Shown here piece after piece: positions 8,318 through 16,258 of a DNA stretch of 64,000 bases (position 1 is its first letter; every line of letters starts with the position of its first letter). Position numbers and translations under genes: made by a program. The stretch is from Microbulbifer sp. GL-2 (GTDB lineage: Bacteria > Pseudomonadota > Gammaproteobacteria > Pseudomonadales > Cellvibrionaceae): assembly GCF_007183175.1 (NCBI RefSeq), contig NZ_AP019807.1, forward strand, positions 4,398,001 to 4,462,000. The letters run 5' to 3'. The notes under the pieces were generated by a model. The model had not been told where the DNA came from and did not search any database. It saw nothing but the letters and a program-made list of their open reading frames with translations.

Positions 8318-9205
8318 TTATGCGGCCATTCTTTCATATTCATCTGGGCTTTTGAACCCAAGTGAACCATGTCTTCTTTTAAAGTTATAGTACCTATCAA
8401 GATACCAAGCTAAGTTAGCTCTTAGCTCCTCAACGGACTCAAAATTAAATCCTTTAAAACTCTCAGTTTTCAGTGTTTGAAAAAATGATTCTACATACAC
8501 ATTATCATTCATAAATCCTGGACGATTCATGCTCGGCTCAATACCCAGTTCTTTGAGTCGGTTTTGGTATGCATAAGCACCGTACTCAGACCCTCGGTCG
8601 CTGTGAAATATTAGATCTGATTCTATATTTCTGCGACGGACGGCTTTATTTAGCGCTGACAGTGTTAGTTCAACAGTTCGAGTATCCGATAGCTCCCAAC
8701 CCAACACTTTCCGGGAGTAAAGATCAATAATCACTGCTAAATATTGCCATTGCCCATTGATCTTCAGATAAGTTACATCACCAGCCCATTGAGAGTCTGG
8801 CTTACTCGGCATACCATGCTCTCTTTGTAAATTTTCAACCTTAATGCAAGGATTTCCAGGCAAAGGGCGTCGACGATAGATCCTTCCAGCTTTCCCCACG
8901 ATTCCAGCCTCTCTCATAAGGCGTTCAACGCGTTTGTGATTTATTCGTTCACCCTTAGCTTTCAGTTCTGCGCTAATTCTTGGACTTCCATAATTACCAT
9001 CATGCTGCGTATAGATAGCTTCGATACACCCTAGAATTCGCCTATTTTCTATGTCACTAGTGCTCTCATCGCGGTTGAGCCACTTATAAAACCCTTGGGG
9101 TGAAACATTCAAGTATCTACATAAGTACCTGACACCAAAGTCTGATCGATTAAGAGCTATGAACGAGAATCTTTCGGCTTTGGATCTTTCAGGTACATTT
9201 CCCAC
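8318..9205 (-). CDS. IS3-family transposase OrfB (DDE integrase domain)
   Basis: 295 codons open; the catalytic rve domain spans about residues 130-290. The DDE triad is visible in WAGDVTYL, FHSDRGSEYG and VESFFQTLK. An N-terminal HTH_21-like region (YGSPRISAELKAKG) precedes it. The frame overlaps orfA by 49 bases, with the slippery run A6G (minus strand, 9205-9211) in the overlap, so it is probably made as an OrfAB fusion by -1 frameshifting. No stops or frameshifts, so it may be active. Confidence 0.9.
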   Translation of the reverse strand: MGNVPERSKAERFSFIALNRSDFGVRYLCRYLNVSPQGFYKWLNRDESTSDIENRRILGCIEAIYTQHDGNYGSPRISAELKAKGERINHKRVERLMREAGIVGKAGRIYRRRPLPGNPCIKVENLQREHGMPSKPDSQWAGDVTYLKINGQWQYLAVIIDLYSRKVLGWELSDTRTVELTLSALNKAVRRRNIESDLIFHSDRGSEYGAYAYQNRLKELGIEPSMNRPGFMNDNVYVESFFQTLKTESFKGFNFESVEELRANLAWYLDRYYNFKRRHGSLGFKSPDEYERMAA

Positions 9206-9510
9206 TTTTTTAGGAAATCATTCTCCTTTTGCAATTTCTCGACCTGCTTTTTTAGACGTCTTATCTCTTTATCATCGGTTTGAGACCAATTTTTCGTTGT
9301 TTTTGTCATACTTATTCTACGGCTGGGCTTCTCGACCAGCTTGCCTTCTCTACTTTCCTGTCGCCATCTATACACCATTATTGGATGCAAACCAATAATG
9401 TTGGCGATAGTAGTCGTATCTACTTTCAGTTGATTAGTGAGAGCTACCACTCTAACTTTGAACTCTGTTGAATATTCAACAACTCGCTCTTCACTCAGTA
9501 TTTTCGGCAT
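9157..9510 (-). CDS. IS3-family transposase OrfA
   Basis: 117 residues: an HTH_Tnp_1 domain at the N-terminus (YSTEFKVRVVALTNQL ... IIGLHPIMVYRWRQ) that binds the element ends, then a leucine-zipper-like coiled coil (IRRLKKQVEKLQKENDFLKK) for multimerisation. It lies just inside the right inverted repeat. Confidence 0.85.
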   Translation of the reverse strand: MPKILSEERVVEYSTEFKVRVVALTNQLKVDTTTIANIIGLHPIMVYRWRQESREGKLVEKPSRRISMTKTTKNWSQTDDKEIRRLKKQVEKLQKENDFLKKWEMYLKDPKPKDSRS

Positions 9511-9562
9511 TTTTTCCTACCCTATTCAAAAGGTAGGCGTCTACTCAATGGGGGAAGGTTTC

Positions 9563-9612
9563 AATGTAGGTCCAGCCAGCTATGCTGGCGAACGTGCTTT
9601 GCTTTGTTAGGC
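9563..9612 (-). repeat. attC, left half lost to IS3 element
   Basis: Only the distal part remains: the CCAGC...GCTGG stem and the core GTTAGGC at 9606-9612. The missing core would lie where the IS3 element now ends. Confidence 0.7.
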
Positions 9613-9990
9613 ACCGGGGAATGACTCGCTAGCTGCCGACAGGAGCACTGCCCAGAGCTTGCTACGCAGATCGTCTAATGGCAGTGATTGTGAATAAACC
9701 ACGAAGATTTCTCGATCCGCGTGCTCAGCACCGGATACGCCATCAATTGCGGAAAACCTTTCTTCTAGTCCATCAAATGACTCAGAGCCAAGATAATATT
9801 CAAGACCTTCATAAACAGAAAGGATGTAGACACCTTCTTCTCCTGCACTCTGCAAATTAAAGTGCAAGCTTTCTATAGAGGGTGGGTGACCGATTTCAGA
9901 TCGGATGTCCAGATCTGCACCCTCGGGTATTGACTCTGCCATAACTGTACTCGACACAAAAAACAATATTAAGATTAATACTTCTTTCAC
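9607..9990 (-). CDS. Cassette gene: secreted hypothetical protein
   Basis: 127 residues with a clear Sec signal peptide (MKEVLILILFFVSSTVMA, cleavage after AMAES-like MAES). The mature part is acidic and has no family I know. The TAA stop is supplied by the attC core GTTA. It is the most distal surviving cassette of the CALIN. Confidence 0.6.
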   Translation of the reverse strand: MKEVLILILFFVSSTVMAESIPEGADLDIRSEIGHPPSIESLHFNLQSAGEEGVYILSVYEGLEYYLGSESFDGLEERFSAIDGVSGAEHADREIFVVYSQSLPLDDLRSKLWAVLLSAASESFPGA

Positions 9991-10000
9991 GCTTTATTCT

Positions 10001-10090
10001 GACTAACGCCTTTGTAACGGGCCGCGTTGTGGCGAAGTCACGCTTTTAGCGGTCCAGCCCGAAGGGCGATCGTTGACAAACTTGTTATGT
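10001..10090 (-). repeat. attC site
   Basis: Cores GACTAAC (10001-10007) and GTTATGT (10084-10090); internal inverted segments include GGTCCAGCCCGAAGGGCGAT. It belongs to the cassette at 10085-10315. Confidence 0.75.
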
Positions 10091-10315
10091 GTTTTTGATA
10101 CTAAGCTGCGCATTAACACTACCATCCATAACTTTTTGAATAGCCTCTTCCCACTCTTTCTGAACTGCTGGGTCAGCTGATCCACCATCGCTAAGTAGTG
10201 ACATGCTACCGAGTAAGCCGCCAACATCGTCAGACTTTGTTGCTTGGTAGTACTCATCTAGAAATGCGTACATCGCCAAGAAAGCCTGTTCTTTTGTTAG
10301 TTTAGAATCGCTCAT
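10085..10315 (-). CDS. Cassette gene: small acidic hypothetical protein
   Basis: 76 residues from ATG at 10315 (MSDSKLTKEQAFLAMYAFL); the longer frame to 10342 would run into the neighbouring attC. No signal or membrane segment; mostly helical and acidic (DEYYQATKSDDVGGLL). Function unknown. The stop codon lies in the attC core. Confidence 0.55.
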   Translation of the reverse strand: MSDSKLTKEQAFLAMYAFLDEYYQATKSDDVGGLLGSMSLLSDGGSADPAVQKEWEEAIQKVMDGSVNAQLSIKNT

Positions 10316-10327
10316 TTTATCTCTGAC

Positions 10328-10399
10328 ACATAACGCCCGCATTTGCGGCTGGTTTGGAGCGCAGCGGAAAACCAGTCCGACAACATGCGCTTGTTAAAT
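10328..10399 (-). repeat. attC site
   Basis: Cores ACATAAC (10328-10334) and GTTAAAT (10393-10399), with the stem GACTGGTTT/AAACCAGTC-like inverted repeat between them. Site of the cassette at 10418-10615. Confidence 0.75.
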
Positions 10400-10417
10400 G
10401 GCCACCAAATCTCAGTG

Positions 10418-10615
10418 TCATGATGGAACCCATTTATTGCTTTCGTATTCATAGGCCCACCAATCAGCTTTGTGTGCTCCCATCTCTTTTAATATTTCAA
10501 TTCGAAGATAGCTTTCAGCGGGCATATATTTCTTTGCCGCCTCCTTAGCGTCTTCGAATGTCGAATGGTTGGTGATTATTTCACCTGCGTAAAGCCTATA
10601 ACAATCTTCAATCAT
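10418..10615 (-). CDS. Cassette gene: 65-residue hypothetical protein
   Basis: MIEDCYRLYAGEIITNHSTF is followed by a Lys/Ala helix and a Trp-rich tail (ADWWAYEYESNKWVPS). No known family, no signal peptide. Start and stop fit exactly between two attC sites, which supports it as a real cassette gene. Confidence 0.5.
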   Translation of the reverse strand: MIEDCYRLYAGEIITNHSTFEDAKEAAKKYMPAESYLRIEILKEMGAHKADWWAYEYESNKWVPS

Positions 10616-10622
10616 GTTTGCT

Positions 10623-10742
10623 ATTTAACGCCCAGCGCAGGCGCAGTCAGCGCGGAGCGCAATTTGTGTTATTGTTTGAGCGCCAGAGAGTAACACAAAA
10701 GGTGCGTAGCGTTGGCTGTCGCTCTGCCGCTGCTTGTTATGT
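10623..10742 (-). repeat. attC site, long form
   Basis: Cores ATTTAAC (10623-10629) and GTTATGT (10736-10742), about 120 bp. Identical internally to the attC at 12721-12840 because the whole cassette is duplicated. Confidence 0.8.
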
Positions 10743-10979
10743 GTTGGATACATTAACTACTTTACGACCTCACACTCTTTACTGTCATACATGAACTTAC
10801 CGCCACTATCTAAGCACTTATCTATTTTTAACTGAAGCATGATGGCCGGCACGCCCACAGCAAGTACGAGCAGAAGAAGAACAATTGAAACGGGTATGAA
10901 CCAACTTTTCATACGACCTATTGAAAATCCATATTTCTGTTGAATATACAAGCTTGTGCTAACGGTGACACATAACGCC
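10626..10979 (-). repeat. Duplicated gene cassette, copy 1
   Basis: 354 bp identical by eye to 12724-13077 (offset 2098). Both ends fall in attC cores, as expected for a cassette inserted twice or amplified by recombination between attC sites. Confidence 0.85.
10757..10912 (-). CDS. Cassette gene: 51-residue single-pass membrane protein (copy 1)
   Basis: MKSWFIPVSIVLLLLVLAVG gives one hydrophobic helix, followed by a small hydrophilic domain with two cysteines (KCLDSGG, SKECEVVK) that could form a periplasmic disulfide. ATG at 10912 is chosen since upstream frame runs toward the attC; the ribosome site (AGGTCGT) is weak. Function unknown. Identical to the gene at 12855-13010. Confidence 0.55.
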   Translation of the reverse strand: MKSWFIPVSIVLLLLVLAVGVPAIMLQLKIDKCLDSGGKFMYDSKECEVVK

Positions 10980-11029
10980 AAGCTCACCCGCGGAGGCGCG
11001 ATAGCGCCGGAGTCGGGTGCCGCGTCTTG
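10970..11029 (-). repeat. attC interrupted by IS1111-group element (left part)
   Basis: Core ACATAAC at 10970-10976 with the GGCGCGATAGCGCC stem. The matching core GTTATGC lies at 12224-12230, on the far side of the insertion. The intact site would be about 70 bp and belongs to the GNAT cassette. Confidence 0.75.
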
Positions 11030-12221
11030 TATGGTTGTTCTTGTCCGATTCTGATGTTGAAAACCCTTTTCGCTAACGGGTAAATTGAGACCCACCTTCG
11101 GCGGCCACCGAAGGCCTTGTTTATCACAGTTCGCTGCAGCGCCGGTTCGTAAAAGACCGATAACAAGTATGAACGTGATAAGCACTCACTAGGCATAACT
11201 CGAATAGTCATGTGGGCCTCGAGCCCGAATAGCAAGGCGGAGATAGCTTATCTTATGGAACCTCAAGAGATCAATGTCGGTATCGATACTAGCAGCAAAC
11301 AGCTCGATATCTTTGTGAGACCAACTGGCCAATTCTTTAGTGTTACCAATGATAAGGATGGTATTAAGGACGCCATTAAACAACTACAACCCCTTAAACC
11401 CAAAAGAGTACTTATCGAGTCCACAGGAAGGCTTGAACTGGAGTTTGTCTGTGCTGCCCACAAAGCAGGATTGCCGATAGTTGTTTGCAATCCTTCGCAG
11501 GTAAGAAACTTTGCAAAGTCAGCGGGGCGACTCGCCAAAACTGACAAGCTGGATGCTGTCGACATTGCTCACTTTGGGGAGGCAATGAAGCCGAGGCTAT
11601 CGTCGATAAAACCTGAAAAATTGAGAAATATCAGTGACTTACTGGCTGTAAGAAGCCAGTGCTTGGAGATGGGCACCATGCAAAAGAACCGCCTTAAGCG
11701 AATGCCTAAATCTGTACACAAACCTATTCAAGCCATATTGAAAGCCATTAAAAAAGAGTTAGAAGTAATCGACAAGCAGCTGGATAAACTCGTTAGCAGT
11801 ATTGCCGAGTGGCGACAAAAACGTGACCTATTGTTAAGTGCTAAAGGGGTCGGGAATGTGTTGGCCTACACCCTGATGAGCGAACTACCGGAATTGGGAA
11901 AACTGAACCGAAAAGAGATTGCTGCACTCGTTGGTATCGCCCCAATGAACCGAGATAGCGGCAGCTTCCAGGGTAAGAGATATATTCGAGGCGGAAGACA
12001 TCGCGTACGCACAGTTCTGTTTGTTTCCATCATGTCGGCCATCCAGTGCCATCCTAAATTAAAGCCAATGTATAAACGCTTAGTCGACGCTGGCAAGCCT
12101 AAGAAAGTGGCCCTCATTGCATGTATGAGAAAGCAACTTACCATTCTGAATACGATGGTAAAAAACAACACATACTGGGATGAAAATATGGCTTAAAAGC
12201 TTGACGAAGAACCATAGTCAC
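11030..12221 (+). mobile_element. IS110 family, IS1111-group element in attC (copy 1)
   Basis: About 1.19 kb. The ends carry short subterminal inverted repeats, ATGGTTGTTC on the left and GAAGAACCAT on the right. The element sits next to the GTTATG core of an attC, exactly as the second copy at 40207-41399 does, in the same orientation relative to the site. This is the behaviour described for the IS1111-attC group. Transposase frame intact. Confidence 0.85.
11255..12196 (+). CDS. IS1111-group transposase
   Basis: 313 residues from ATG at 11255 (MEPQEINVGIDTSSKQLDIF); an in-frame ATG at 11210 is less likely. It is a DEDD-type transposase: N-terminal RuvC-like part with GIDTSS, ESTGRLE and KTDKLDAVDIAHF, and the C-terminal Transposase_20 part with LLSAKGVGNVLAYTL and IAPMNRDSGSFQGKRYIRGG, holding the conserved Ser. 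It runs opposite to the cassette genes. Confidence 0.9.
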   Translation: MEPQEINVGIDTSSKQLDIFVRPTGQFFSVTNDKDGIKDAIKQLQPLKPKRVLIESTGRLELEFVCAAHKAGLPIVVCNPSQVRNFAKSAGRLAKTDKLDAVDIAHFGEAMKPRLSSIKPEKLRNISDLLAVRSQCLEMGTMQKNRLKRMPKSVHKPIQAILKAIKKELEVIDKQLDKLVSSIAEWRQKRDLLLSAKGVGNVLAYTLMSELPELGKLNRKEIAALVGIAPMNRDSGSFQGKRYIRGGRHRVRTVLFVSIMSAIQCHPKLKPMYKRLVDAGKPKKVALIACMRKQLTILNTMVKNNTYWDENMA

Positions 12222-12224
12222 TTG

Positions 12225-12695
12225 TTATGCATTTGTACCGTGCACCATAATTGTGGTTTTTACCGAGTTATGCTCTGAATTATGCAGGACCTTAAAGTCA
12301 TGCTTTAGGTATAAGTCGATATTGTGATCTTCGCACTGCAGATATAATGATTTTATACCGAGCTCGGATGCATGTGATTTAGCTTTTGAAATTAGGGATG
12401 AAGCGTAACCTTTGCCTCTATGGCTTGGAGAGACATAAATCCCGCCAATCCAATGCTCGTATTCAGGATGATTAACGTTTTCTCTGAGCTTTAATTCTGC
12501 AACTCCCGCCAACTCCTTATCTTCATGAACAAGGAGTATTAACGGAATCTCCATTCTGCTTTTAGATTTTTCTAGTACTTTTTGATGAACCATATCAACG
12601 GTTACGCCTGGAACTGTATAAGCCCACTCATCAAAATACCACTGAGCAATTTTTAAAGACTCATTTGGCATATCTGCTAAGAATGAAATTTCCAT
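12225..12695 (-). CDS. Cassette gene: GNAT N-acetyltransferase
   Basis: 156 residues. Acetyl-CoA-binding motif A is clear (GGIYVSPSHRGKGYASSLI, the R-G-x-G-Y signature), preceded by ELAGVAELKL (beta4) and followed by LYLQCEDHN and LYLKHDFKVL (beta6/beta7). It transfers acetyl to an amine; the substrate cannot be read from sequence. Resistance-type acetyltransferases are common integron cargo, but this one is not a known resistance enzyme by eye. Stop codon lies in the attC core. Confidence 0.8.
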   Translation of the reverse strand: MEISFLADMPNESLKIAQWYFDEWAYTVPGVTVDMVHQKVLEKSKSRMEIPLILLVHEDKELAGVAELKLRENVNHPEYEHWIGGIYVSPSHRGKGYASSLISKAKSHASELGIKSLYLQCEDHNIDLYLKHDFKVLHNSEHNSVKTTIMVHGTNA

Positions 12696-12720
12696 ATTAA
12701 ACTCAAATCTCTAGCTTGGT

Positions 12721-12840
12721 GCATAACGCCCAGCGCAGGCGCAGTCAGCGCGGAGCGCAATTTGTGTTATTGTTTGAGCGCCAGAGAGTAACACAAAAGG
12801 TGCGTAGCGTTGGCTGTCGCTCTGCCGCTGCTTGTTATGT
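12721..12840 (-). repeat. attC site, long form (duplicate cassette)
   Basis: Cores GCATAAC (12721-12727) and GTTATGT (12834-12840); same 120-bp interior as the attC at 10623-10742. Confidence 0.8.
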
Positions 12841-13077
12841 GTTGGATACATTAACTACTTTACGACCTCACACTCTTTACTGTCATACATGAACTTACCG
12901 CCACTATCTAAGCACTTATCTATTTTTAACTGAAGCATGATGGCCGGCACGCCCACAGCAAGTACGAGCAGAAGAAGAACAATTGAAACGGGTATGAACC
13001 AACTTTTCATACGACCTATTGAAAATCCATATTTCTGTTGAATATACAAGCTTGTGCTAACGGTGACACATAACGCC
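12724..13077 (-). repeat. Duplicated gene cassette, copy 2
   Basis: Identical by eye to 10626-10979; flanking sequence differs right outside the core sites on both sides. Confidence 0.85.
12855..13010 (-). CDS. Cassette gene: 51-residue single-pass membrane protein (copy 2)
   Basis: Same protein as at 10757-10912, same start, same weak ribosome site. Two identical copies in one array argue for recent cassette shuffling or selection for dosage. Confidence 0.55.
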   Translation of the reverse strand: MKSWFIPVSIVLLLLVLAVGVPAIMLQLKIDKCLDSGGKFMYDSKECEVVK

Positions 13078-13167
13078 CATAGCAACGGCGGCTGGAACGG
13101 AGCAAAGCGTAGTGTAAGCCGTCCAGCCCGCGTTTTTCGCGGGCGATGTTGCCTATGTTTGTTAAGT
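13068..13167 (-). repeat. attC site
   Basis: Cores ACATAAC (13068-13074) and GTTAAGT (13161-13167) with a strong CCCGCG-TTTTT-CGCGGG hairpin inside. Confidence 0.8.
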
Positions 13168-13176
13168 GTTTGGCAC

Positions 13177-13434
13177 TTATGCCGTTTGTATTGCCCATAA
13201 ATATGCCAACCCTAGGGAAATCATACTAACCAAAGATACCTTTAGTAGCTGCTTTTTATGCCTGGCAGCTACGTAGGTAATTAATCCCAGATTACCGACT
13301 ACGAGATACGGTATGACCAAACCGAAATAGTAGAGCATTGGGAAAAGCCCTATTAACACTGCTACAAATGAAAAAATCACAAGCAGTGCTAGCACCAACG
13401 GTAAAAGCCACATTTTCTCGATAACTTTGCTCAT
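13177..13434 (-). CDS. Cassette gene: small membrane protein
   Basis: 85 residues with three predicted helices (about 9-29, 33-56 and 63-82) and a basic loop (RHKKQ) between the last two. No recognised family. It is the first cassette of the CALIN, next to the CACTTAAC boundary. Confidence 0.6.
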   Translation of the reverse strand: MSKVIEKMWLLPLVLALLVIFSFVAVLIGLFPMLYYFGLVIPYLVVGNLGLITYVAARHKKQLLKVSLVSMISLGLAYLWAIQTA

Positions 13435-13452
13435 TCTTGATTAGACACTTAA

Positions 13453-14536
13453 CAGTTTATTAAAGAGCCAGTGGCTCTTTATCACCTTGGCCACTATTTC
13501 TGACGTAGCCATTTCAAGCTATGTAAATAAGCTTTTATTTACAGTAGGTTATAAATTTTCGTTCAAATATCAACCAGAGATAGTAGGCCATCGGCTCAAG
13601 TCACCTAGTTCAACCTCCCGCTCTTGAACACATTTTACCCATAATTAAATCAATAAGTTAGGGGGGACTTTCTGTGGATGTAAGCCATCGCTCTATAATT
13701 CGGGCTTTCGCACCGGTGATACGCCCACTCAGCTACTGAAACAGCAGCCAATATTACCCACTTGGTATAGCCATCGCCGCAATAGAACGATGCACAACCA
13801 AGCGATTGGCCACTTCGACAATACAGTCAGATACGAAGCATGTAGACATCTGCCTCCAGGCCCGCCACCCTCTCTTTGCCGTTGCCCCCAATAACCCAGA
13901 AAACTCTCTGGGCCATAACTGTCAGAGCCCAAACATCCGGTCACCTCAGCAACATGCCTGAGGACTCTGGGTGTTAAGCTTAAAACTGACACTTTAGCAT
14001 CTCTGCCTGGGCCTTAAATGGTTTGACGACAATCTCCCAACACCATAAAAATGTATTTTTATTTATAAATTTCCACCAGCTCGACTTCCTGACACTCTAA
14101 ACCACACCAGTCGAAGTAAATAAAACTTTAACTGTTTTACGTCTCGATATTTTTACCCCGATCATTTCCTTCGTAACCAAAAATTCTGTTTCGGGTAGAC
14201 CCGGCCTGGCAGCCCATGGCATCAAACATTCTAAATTTACTTTCCCCGTCAAAATGAAAATTCAGGATTTTTCTGCATATAATACGTAAATCAGAATCTA
14301 CATTGTCTGATAGTATTTATTAGTGGTTAGTAGCTTTATCTTGTCATCTCCACAGCCGACCACCAACCTACGAACAATCATAGTAGGTAGCATATTATCG
14401 AACCAACACCACCGCACAAACTTTGAGCAACCCCTTTGCTTCATCAGGAGGCAACTAGGGCTATCAAATCCTGCACACGACGTAAAATATGAGATACTCC
14501 TCCTTTATAAAATCTCTATCTCATCAGGGAAGGACT
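13453..14536. other. 1.1-kb region without a convincing gene
   Basis: Starts right at the CALIN boundary. A perfect 10-bp inverted repeat, TAAAGAGCCA-G-TGGCTCTTTA, lies at 13461-13481 and may be a terminator or a decayed recombination site. The open frames here have no ribosome site or resemblance to proteins; no integrase remnant can be recognised. Confidence 0.4.
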
Positions 14537-15088
14537 ATGACCAAACATGCAATCATTCTGACGGCTCTGCTACTGGCAGGATGTAGTTCGACGACAAGCC
14601 TTACACAGAAAAGCTCAGCAGAAGTTCGACAAGGGGTAACGGCGCAAAGTAGCGTGGAGAATCTTGGAGTTAAGTACAGTGGCCCCCCGATGCAAGCCAC
14701 TACCGACGGTTCAGATCACAATTTGTTCTACTACGAGCTCCGAGCCTTTGAACCCCAAGCCGGTGGCCCTATTAGCTACCAGCTTATCATTGATATCAGC
14801 TATCGGGAGAGTTGGCGCAACTACGCATCTGCATCGTTTGGCAGTGGTCGTCAAGTCGAAATAATCCAGCTTGAGAAAAACATCCTTAACTGCCCAAGTG
14901 TCACTACCTGTATGCTTGAAGAAACCCTAGAAGTTCCCCTGGAAGAAGAACAAATTGTCAAGGCACTCAAACAGCGTAATGCTCTCAGGGTAAAACTCAA
15001 GGCAAAATCAGGGCACCGGTCTGTTGTAGAAGTTCCACCTTCCTACCTGATGGGATTTTATGCGGCGATTGTCAATCGGCAAGGATAA
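14537..15088 (+). CDS. Putative outer-membrane lipoprotein
   Basis: 183 residues from ATG at 14537, set by GGAAGG just upstream. The lipobox LLLAGC places the acylated Cys at residue 15, and Ser-Ser after it favours the outer membrane. The rest is a beta-rich periplasmic domain (FYYELRAFEPQAGGPISYQL, YRESWRNYASASF) of unknown function with two later cysteines (LNCPSVTTC). It stands alone, in opposite orientation to the epimerase gene that follows. Confidence 0.7.
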   Translation: MTKHAIILTALLLAGCSSTTSLTQKSSAEVRQGVTAQSSVENLGVKYSGPPMQATTDGSDHNLFYYELRAFEPQAGGPISYQLIIDISYRESWRNYASASFGSGRQVEIIQLEKNILNCPSVTTCMLEETLEVPLEEEQIVKALKQRNALRVKLKAKSGHRSVVEVPPSYLMGFYAAIVNRQG

Positions 15089-15163
15089 GTAAAATACGCC
15101 GCGGTAGTAATTCTGATCCGCGGCCCTTTCATACCTCTGTTTTAATAAGGCAACGACAGGGCA

Positions 15164-16102
15164 CTAATTTAACTGGCTAGTCTGCGCAGTCTTCACTAAC
15201 CCTTCGTCTACTGTTACTGGCGGCCTCCAGCCCAATAGTTCTTTGTTCTTTGTAATATCCACCTGAAGGGAGCCGCATAGCCGCTGGGCCAATGCCCCCC
15301 TTCCCAACAGGGAAAGCCCCAACACCAACAGAGACTTTGGGAAAGGCACCAGCAGGGCGCGACATCCCAAGGCTTTAGATAACCGATTTAATAGTTCGGG
15401 GATGGACATATCCATGTCATCGGAAACCAGGAAAATCTGGTCTGCTGCTCCAGGGTGGTTAATACAAGCCAAGATTAAATCGATTAAATTATACACGGAA
15501 ACCAGACTACGCTGGTTATCTATAGAGCCCAGAGGTAGTGGAATACCTTTCTTGAGCCATGACATCATGGATTGGAAGTTCGCTCTTACCCCAGGACCAT
15601 AAATCAGCGGTGGGCGAATGATTACTACTTCCATGCCAGTCTCCTGGGCCAAAGCTAAAAGATTGTCTTCTGCTTCTTTCTTGGAAATACTGTAGGGGTC
15701 GGAAGGGTGGCACTCTTCATCTGCGCTAAATGGTGCGCGGCCATCTGTAGATTCACCATTAACCTTGATGGAGCTCAAATAAATAAATCGTTTGACCCCT
15801 GCTGAGGCAGCCTCCCTGGCAAGCTTTAGGGTACCGTCTACATTGACCTTACGAAATTCATACAGTGGATTGTCCGCATTTTCACTCATGACATGCACTC
15901 GGGCGGCCGTGTGAATCACAACATCAGTATTCTCCAAGGCTCCACACCAATCGGTATCAGCACTCAAACTGTCTATCCGGAATCCGCCCTTTCCTGCCTG
16001 ACGGTACACGGGAATAACGGTATAACCTTTATTCCTCAAAGTAGGCAGCAAAACTTTTCCCACAAAGCCGCTGGCACCCGTAAGTAATATATGTTTTTTC
16101 AC
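15164..16102 (-). CDS. NAD-dependent sugar-nucleotide epimerase (extended SDR)
   Basis: 312 residues. Rossmann motif GASGFVGKVLLP at 9-20, catalytic Ser in FIYLSSIKVNG, and YSISKKEAED giving the YxxxK pair. The overall pattern is that of UDP-hexose 4-epimerases such as WbpV/Gne-like enzymes for surface polysaccharide. The usual glycosyltransferase neighbours are absent, so it is an orphan and its substrate is open. Confidence 0.75.
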   Translation of the reverse strand: MKKHILLTGASGFVGKVLLPTLRNKGYTVIPVYRQAGKGGFRIDSLSADTDWCGALENTDVVIHTAARVHVMSENADNPLYEFRKVNVDGTLKLAREAASAGVKRFIYLSSIKVNGESTDGRAPFSADEECHPSDPYSISKKEAEDNLLALAQETGMEVVIIRPPLIYGPGVRANFQSMMSWLKKGIPLPLGSIDNQRSLVSVYNLIDLILACINHPGAADQIFLVSDDMDMSIPELLNRLSKALGCRALLVPFPKSLLVLGLSLLGRGALAQRLCGSLQVDITKNKELLGWRPPVTVDEGLVKTAQTSQLN

Positions 16103-16258
16103 CCAAACGCTCGCATCAAAGAGTACTCAACAGCTAGTTTACCTTTGTGCCGGGGGGAGTCACTGAGGAAATACTCAAGGTAAGAGTTCTGGCGTAGCCC
16201 TTAACTTTTGGGGACGTGAACCTAAAGTCTGCCTTAGAGTCAAATCTGTCAGCGACTC

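Larger units (their letters stand above)
8277..9562 (-). mobile_element. IS3-family insertion sequence, apparently intact
   Basis: About 1.29 kb with orfA and orfB on the minus strand. The ends match as imperfect inverted repeats; both carry GTAGACGCC next to a run of Cs (left 8277-8308, right 9530-9562 inverted). The right end lies inside the attC of the last cassette of the 9.6-13.4 kb array, whose left half is missing, so the insertion or a linked deletion truncated that array. I see no clear target duplication. Confidence 0.8.
9563..13453 (-). other. Gene-cassette array without integrase (CALIN)
   Basis: Seven short genes, all on the minus strand, each followed by a 60-120 bp palindromic attC bounded by a TAAC-type and a GTTA-type core. 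The right boundary is the core CACTTAAC at 13446-13453, the same octamer found at the attI junction of the integron at 43.6 kb. The left end is cut by an IS3 element. No integrase gene adjoins it; the only intI is about 30 kb away. Confidence 0.85.

Noticed and set aside
10757..11185. 142-codon frame extending the small cassette membrane protein upstream
   Set aside because: The extension runs through an attC and into the IS1111-group element; the 51-codon gene is the shared unit in both copies.
9563..13453. CRISPR array
   Set aside because: The repeated palindromic elements have unequal spacing with genes between them and attC cores at their ends, so they are cassette recombination sites.
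13729..13992. 87-codon minus-strand frame in the gap after the CALIN
   Set aside because: Starts without a ribosome site and the product resembles nothing; probably chance.
15099..15123. CCGCGG inverted repeat after the lipoprotein gene as terminator
   Set aside because: Stem of only six bases with a 13-base loop and no T run; too weak to list.
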